DNA of 7,899 nucleotides from Candidatus Electrothrix marina (GTDB lineage: Bacteria; Desulfobacterota; Desulfobulbia; Desulfobulbales; Desulfobulbaceae): the NCBI GenBank assembly GCA_004028495.1, contig MTKS01000060.1, positions 1-7,899 of the forward strand. Reading direction: 5' to 3'. The notes beneath the pieces were generated by a model, which was given only the letters and a program-made list of their open reading frames with translations, searched no databases and was not told the DNA's origin. The position numbers and the translations under genes were made by a program. The first letter of the stretch is position 1; each line of letters starts with the position of its first letter. Shown piece by piece: positions 5,783 to 7,899 of the stretch.

Positions 5783-7672
5783 ATGAAAGTATCTTTGTTT
5801 GTCCCCCTTGTCTCTCTTCCTTTTTTTGCTGCTTGTTCCCCTGCTGTTCATAATACTGATCCCCTCAAGAATATCAATCAGGAAGAGGTTACTGTCCGTT
5901 CTTTTTCGGCAGAAAAAAACAGTGAAGAAACCGAAGGTGTCAATCTGAAAAAAGTTTCCGCTCCTCCTCAATTGGCAGAAAGAACAATTACAGAAAGAAC
6001 AACTGCCGGAAGAACAGTTGTAAGCAATGTGCGGCGCAAGGGAACAGGTATTCAGCAGGCCGTTGTTGTTTACAGTTCCGAGCTGGTGCCTATAATTGAA
6101 GTTGACGTTGAAGTTAAAGAAAAGGGAATAGAAACGGAGAGCCCGGAGAGCCCGGAGGCTGAGGAGATCAGGAAGGCAGGGAGAGAGCCGCGTTCATTTT
6201 CTTCATTGGCCGTATTGAAACAGAGGAACAGCAGCTCGACAAGATTTCTGCCCGCCATCTCATATTCTGCTGCAGGCAAAGAGCCGCAGGAACCTGATGA
6301 TCTGCCGCCCGTCTATATCCCTGTACAATCCGAGCAGGAACTGAAAGAAGAATTGACGGCTTTGGAGAAGACGGGTGATTGGAGCGACAGCGGGGCAGGG
6401 AAGCAGGACGCTCTTTCTTCCTATGGAATACAGTGTGATCTTCCCGAATCTATCACCCCTGTTCGGGTTAACTTGGATGTAGACTTTCTTTCTTCTGTCG
6501 CCAAAGGGAAGGATGCTGTACAACCGGAGCAGCACAGGAAGAAGGCTGAGTGCGACTTCCCGGTGGTTATCAATAAGCAGGTGGAATTTTATCTGGATCA
6601 GTTTCAGAATCGACAACGAACGACCTTCAGGCGTTGGCTGAAACGTGCAGCCCTCTATTTGCCGGTGATTGAAAAAGAATTAAAAAAAGCCGAGCTGCCC
6701 CGATCCTTGGCATATCTTGCTATGATTGAGTCCGGTTTTAATCCGGCCGCTTATTCTCCTGCCCATGCCTCCGGTTTATGGCAGTTTATACCCGGTACAG
6801 CTCGTTATTACGGATTACGTATCGATTCCTGGGTGGATGAACGTCGAGATTCCGAGAAGGCAACGCAAGCAGCTGTATCCTATCTTGATGCCTTATATAA
6901 ACGGTTCGGTGATTGGCAGCTTGCTGTTGCGGCCTATAATGCCGGTGAAGGAAAGATTCAGCGGGGGCTGGAACAGCACAAGGCAAAGAATTTCTGGGAG
7001 CTTGCTGCGAAGGACTATTTACCGCTTGAGACAAAGCGCTATGTACCGAAATTGATTGCGGCCATTATTATTGCCCATGACCCGGAGCGCTATGGTTTTC
7101 AACCTGTTCCCGAGAAGAACGAGCAGTATGATGTTGTCGAAGTCCCTTCTCAGACCCCGTTGTCGGCAATTGCAGCAGCAGGGGGATGTTCGGTTAAGAA
7201 GCTTCGTCAGCTGAATACCGAGCTGCTGAAGAATCAGGTGCCTCCGACAGAGGACGTGTATTCGATAAAAGTACCTGCCGGGAGCAGTCTGCGTATTGCT
7301 GCGAATCTTGAACAGACCCGCGCCGATGAAGAACGGAAAATTGTCCACAGGCTCAGCAGGGGTGAAACTTTGTCCGGGGTGGGTAAACAATATAATGTTT
7401 CTGTCGATATGATTATGCAATGGAATAATATTGATGATGTTCGGCGGATTCGAGCCGGTCGTAAGCTTGCTCTTTATCCGGACGGAAAGTTCGATACAGG
7501 CTCTGATAAGAGCGAACAACGTACTGTCAGTTATTATAAAGTACGTAACGGTGATTCCCTTTGGTCCATAGCACGTAAACATCAGGTCTCCACCCGGGAG
7601 ATCAAACGATGGAACAGCTTGAGCAATAACCTGCTTCATCCGGGGAAAAAGCTGGTTATTAAAAAGAGTTGA
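5783..7672 (+). CDS. mltD: MltD-like membrane-bound lytic transglycosylase with LysM repeats
   Basis: A murein hydrolase that cleaves the MurNAc-GlcNAc bond to give 1,6-anhydro ends, acting in the periplasm. The signal peptide ends in FFAAC with Cys18 as the likely lipidated residue and Ser at +2, suggesting the outer membrane; Phe at -3 is a slightly unusual lipobox. Residues 19-255 are low-complexity, rich in Glu, Ser, Pro and Lys, with short repeats such as ERTITERTT (68-76). The SLT (GH23) domain covers about 295-420: catalytic Glu316 in AMIESGFNP, GLWQFIPGTA at 331-340, AYNAGEGKI at 384-392. A degenerate LysM-like segment lies at about 450-498, followed by two clear LysM repeats at 521-566 and 584-627 that should bind glycan strands. 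E. coli MltD is about 450 residues, so the excess is mostly the N-terminal stalk. An in-frame TGA two codons upstream fixes the ATG; the only ribosome-site candidate, GAGAAAG, is poorly spaced. It is divergent from the PBP gene, and sbcB follows 76 bp later. Confidence 0.93.
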   Translation: MKVSLFVPLVSLPFFAACSPAVHNTDPLKNINQEEVTVRSFSAEKNSEETEGVNLKKVSAPPQLAERTITERTTAGRTVVSNVRRKGTGIQQAVVVYSSELVPIIEVDVEVKEKGIETESPESPEAEEIRKAGREPRSFSSLAVLKQRNSSSTRFLPAISYSAAGKEPQEPDDLPPVYIPVQSEQELKEELTALEKTGDWSDSGAGKQDALSSYGIQCDLPESITPVRVNLDVDFLSSVAKGKDAVQPEQHRKKAECDFPVVINKQVEFYLDQFQNRQRTTFRRWLKRAALYLPVIEKELKKAELPRSLAYLAMIESGFNPAAYSPAHASGLWQFIPGTARYYGLRIDSWVDERRDSEKATQAAVSYLDALYKRFGDWQLAVAAYNAGEGKIQRGLEQHKAKNFWELAAKDYLPLETKRYVPKLIAAIIIAHDPERYGFQPVPEKNEQYDVVEVPSQTPLSAIAAAGGCSVKKLRQLNTELLKNQVPPTEDVYSIKVPAGSSLRIAANLEQTRADEERKIVHRLSRGETLSGVGKQYNVSVDMIMQWNNIDDVRRIRAGRKLALYPDGKFDTGSDKSEQRTVSYYKVRNGDSLWSIARKHQVSTREIKRWNSLSNNLLHPGKKLVIKKS

Positions 7673-7748
7673 TGCTTGCGTTCGGAGGGCTGGTGATGGT
7701 GGTCGGTACAATATTGGCGTGATTTTTAACAAGTGATGTGTGGCTGAT

Positions 7749-7899
7749 ATGACGTTGTTATGGCATGATTACGAGACTTGGGGAGTGGATCCTCGCAGGG
7801 ACAGGCCTGCCCAGTTTGCAGCTCTTCGAACAGACAGTGAACTGGAGGAGGTGGGTGAGCCGATCATGCTGTACTGTCGTCCGGCTGATGATTTTCTTC
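7749..7899 (+). CDS. sbcB: Exodeoxyribonuclease I, N-terminal 50 codons (cut by window edge)
   Basis: Exonuclease I digests single-stranded DNA 3' to 5' in the cytoplasm and takes part in recombination and mismatch repair. The visible start matches the family closely: LLWHDYETWG is the first DEDD exonuclease motif, with metal-binding Asp7 and Glu9. It is followed by DRPAQFAALRTDSEL, EVGEPIMLYCRPADD, which parallels E. coli SbcB (HDYETFG, DRPAQFAAIRTDSEF, GEPEVFYCKPADD). The remaining exonuclease motifs and the SH3-like and helical parts lie beyond the window. An in-frame GTG at 7740 would add three residues and is bounded by a TGA at 7734; neither start has a clear Shine-Dalgarno, and I prefer the ATG. 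It is co-directional with mltD with 76 bp between them and no terminator hairpin seen, so co-transcription is possible. Confidence 0.93.
   Translation, partial: MTLLWHDYETWGVDPRRDRPAQFAALRTDSELEEVGEPIMLYCRPADDFL

Noticed and set aside
7019..7732. 237-codon minus-strand frame
   Set aside because: It is antisense to the LysM-coding end of mltD, whose plus-strand reading has clear conserved repeats. No independent sign of coding.

Overview
The window reads as a moderate-GC chromosomal segment from a Gram-negative (diderm) bacterium. It carries two genes for predicted lipoproteins, a class A penicillin-binding protein, an MltD-type murein hydrolase and the start of an exonuclease I gene. A Desulfobacterota or Pseudomonadota host, possibly a Desulfobulbales-type sulfur bacterium, would fit the style of the genes. 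That placement is an impression, not something the sequence proves. I see no tRNA, rRNA, CRISPR array, transposase or phage gene.

Layout. Positions 1-1640 (minus strand) are an uninterrupted reading frame for a Pro/Gln-rich lipoprotein. It starts at 1640 and runs off the left edge, and its last visible part consists of 69-bp in-frame tandem repeats. Positions 1641-1957 are non-coding. Positions 1958-5374 (minus) encode a complete but very long (1138 aa) bifunctional class A PBP. Positions 5375-5782 are a 408-bp divergent intergenic region with a plausible sigma70-type promoter for the PBP gene and several inverted repeats. Positions 5783-7672 (plus) encode a 629-aa MltD-like lytic transglycosylase lipoprotein with LysM repeats. 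After a 76-bp gap, positions 7749-7899 (plus) hold the first 50 codons of sbcB (exonuclease I), cut by the right edge.

How the genes fit together. The two central genes are divergently transcribed and have opposite roles in the periplasm: one polymerises and cross-links peptidoglycan, the other cleaves glycan strands. The lipoprotein gene lies downstream of the PBP gene on the same strand and could be part of the same envelope programme, but its function is not recognised. sbcB is a DNA-repair gene that may be read from the mltD transcript.

The most unusual points are the roughly 270-residue insertion inside the PBP transpeptidase domain, the repeat-bearing lipoprotein, and the long low-complexity stalk of the MltD homologue. 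I found no convincing evidence of a wholly new multi-gene system.
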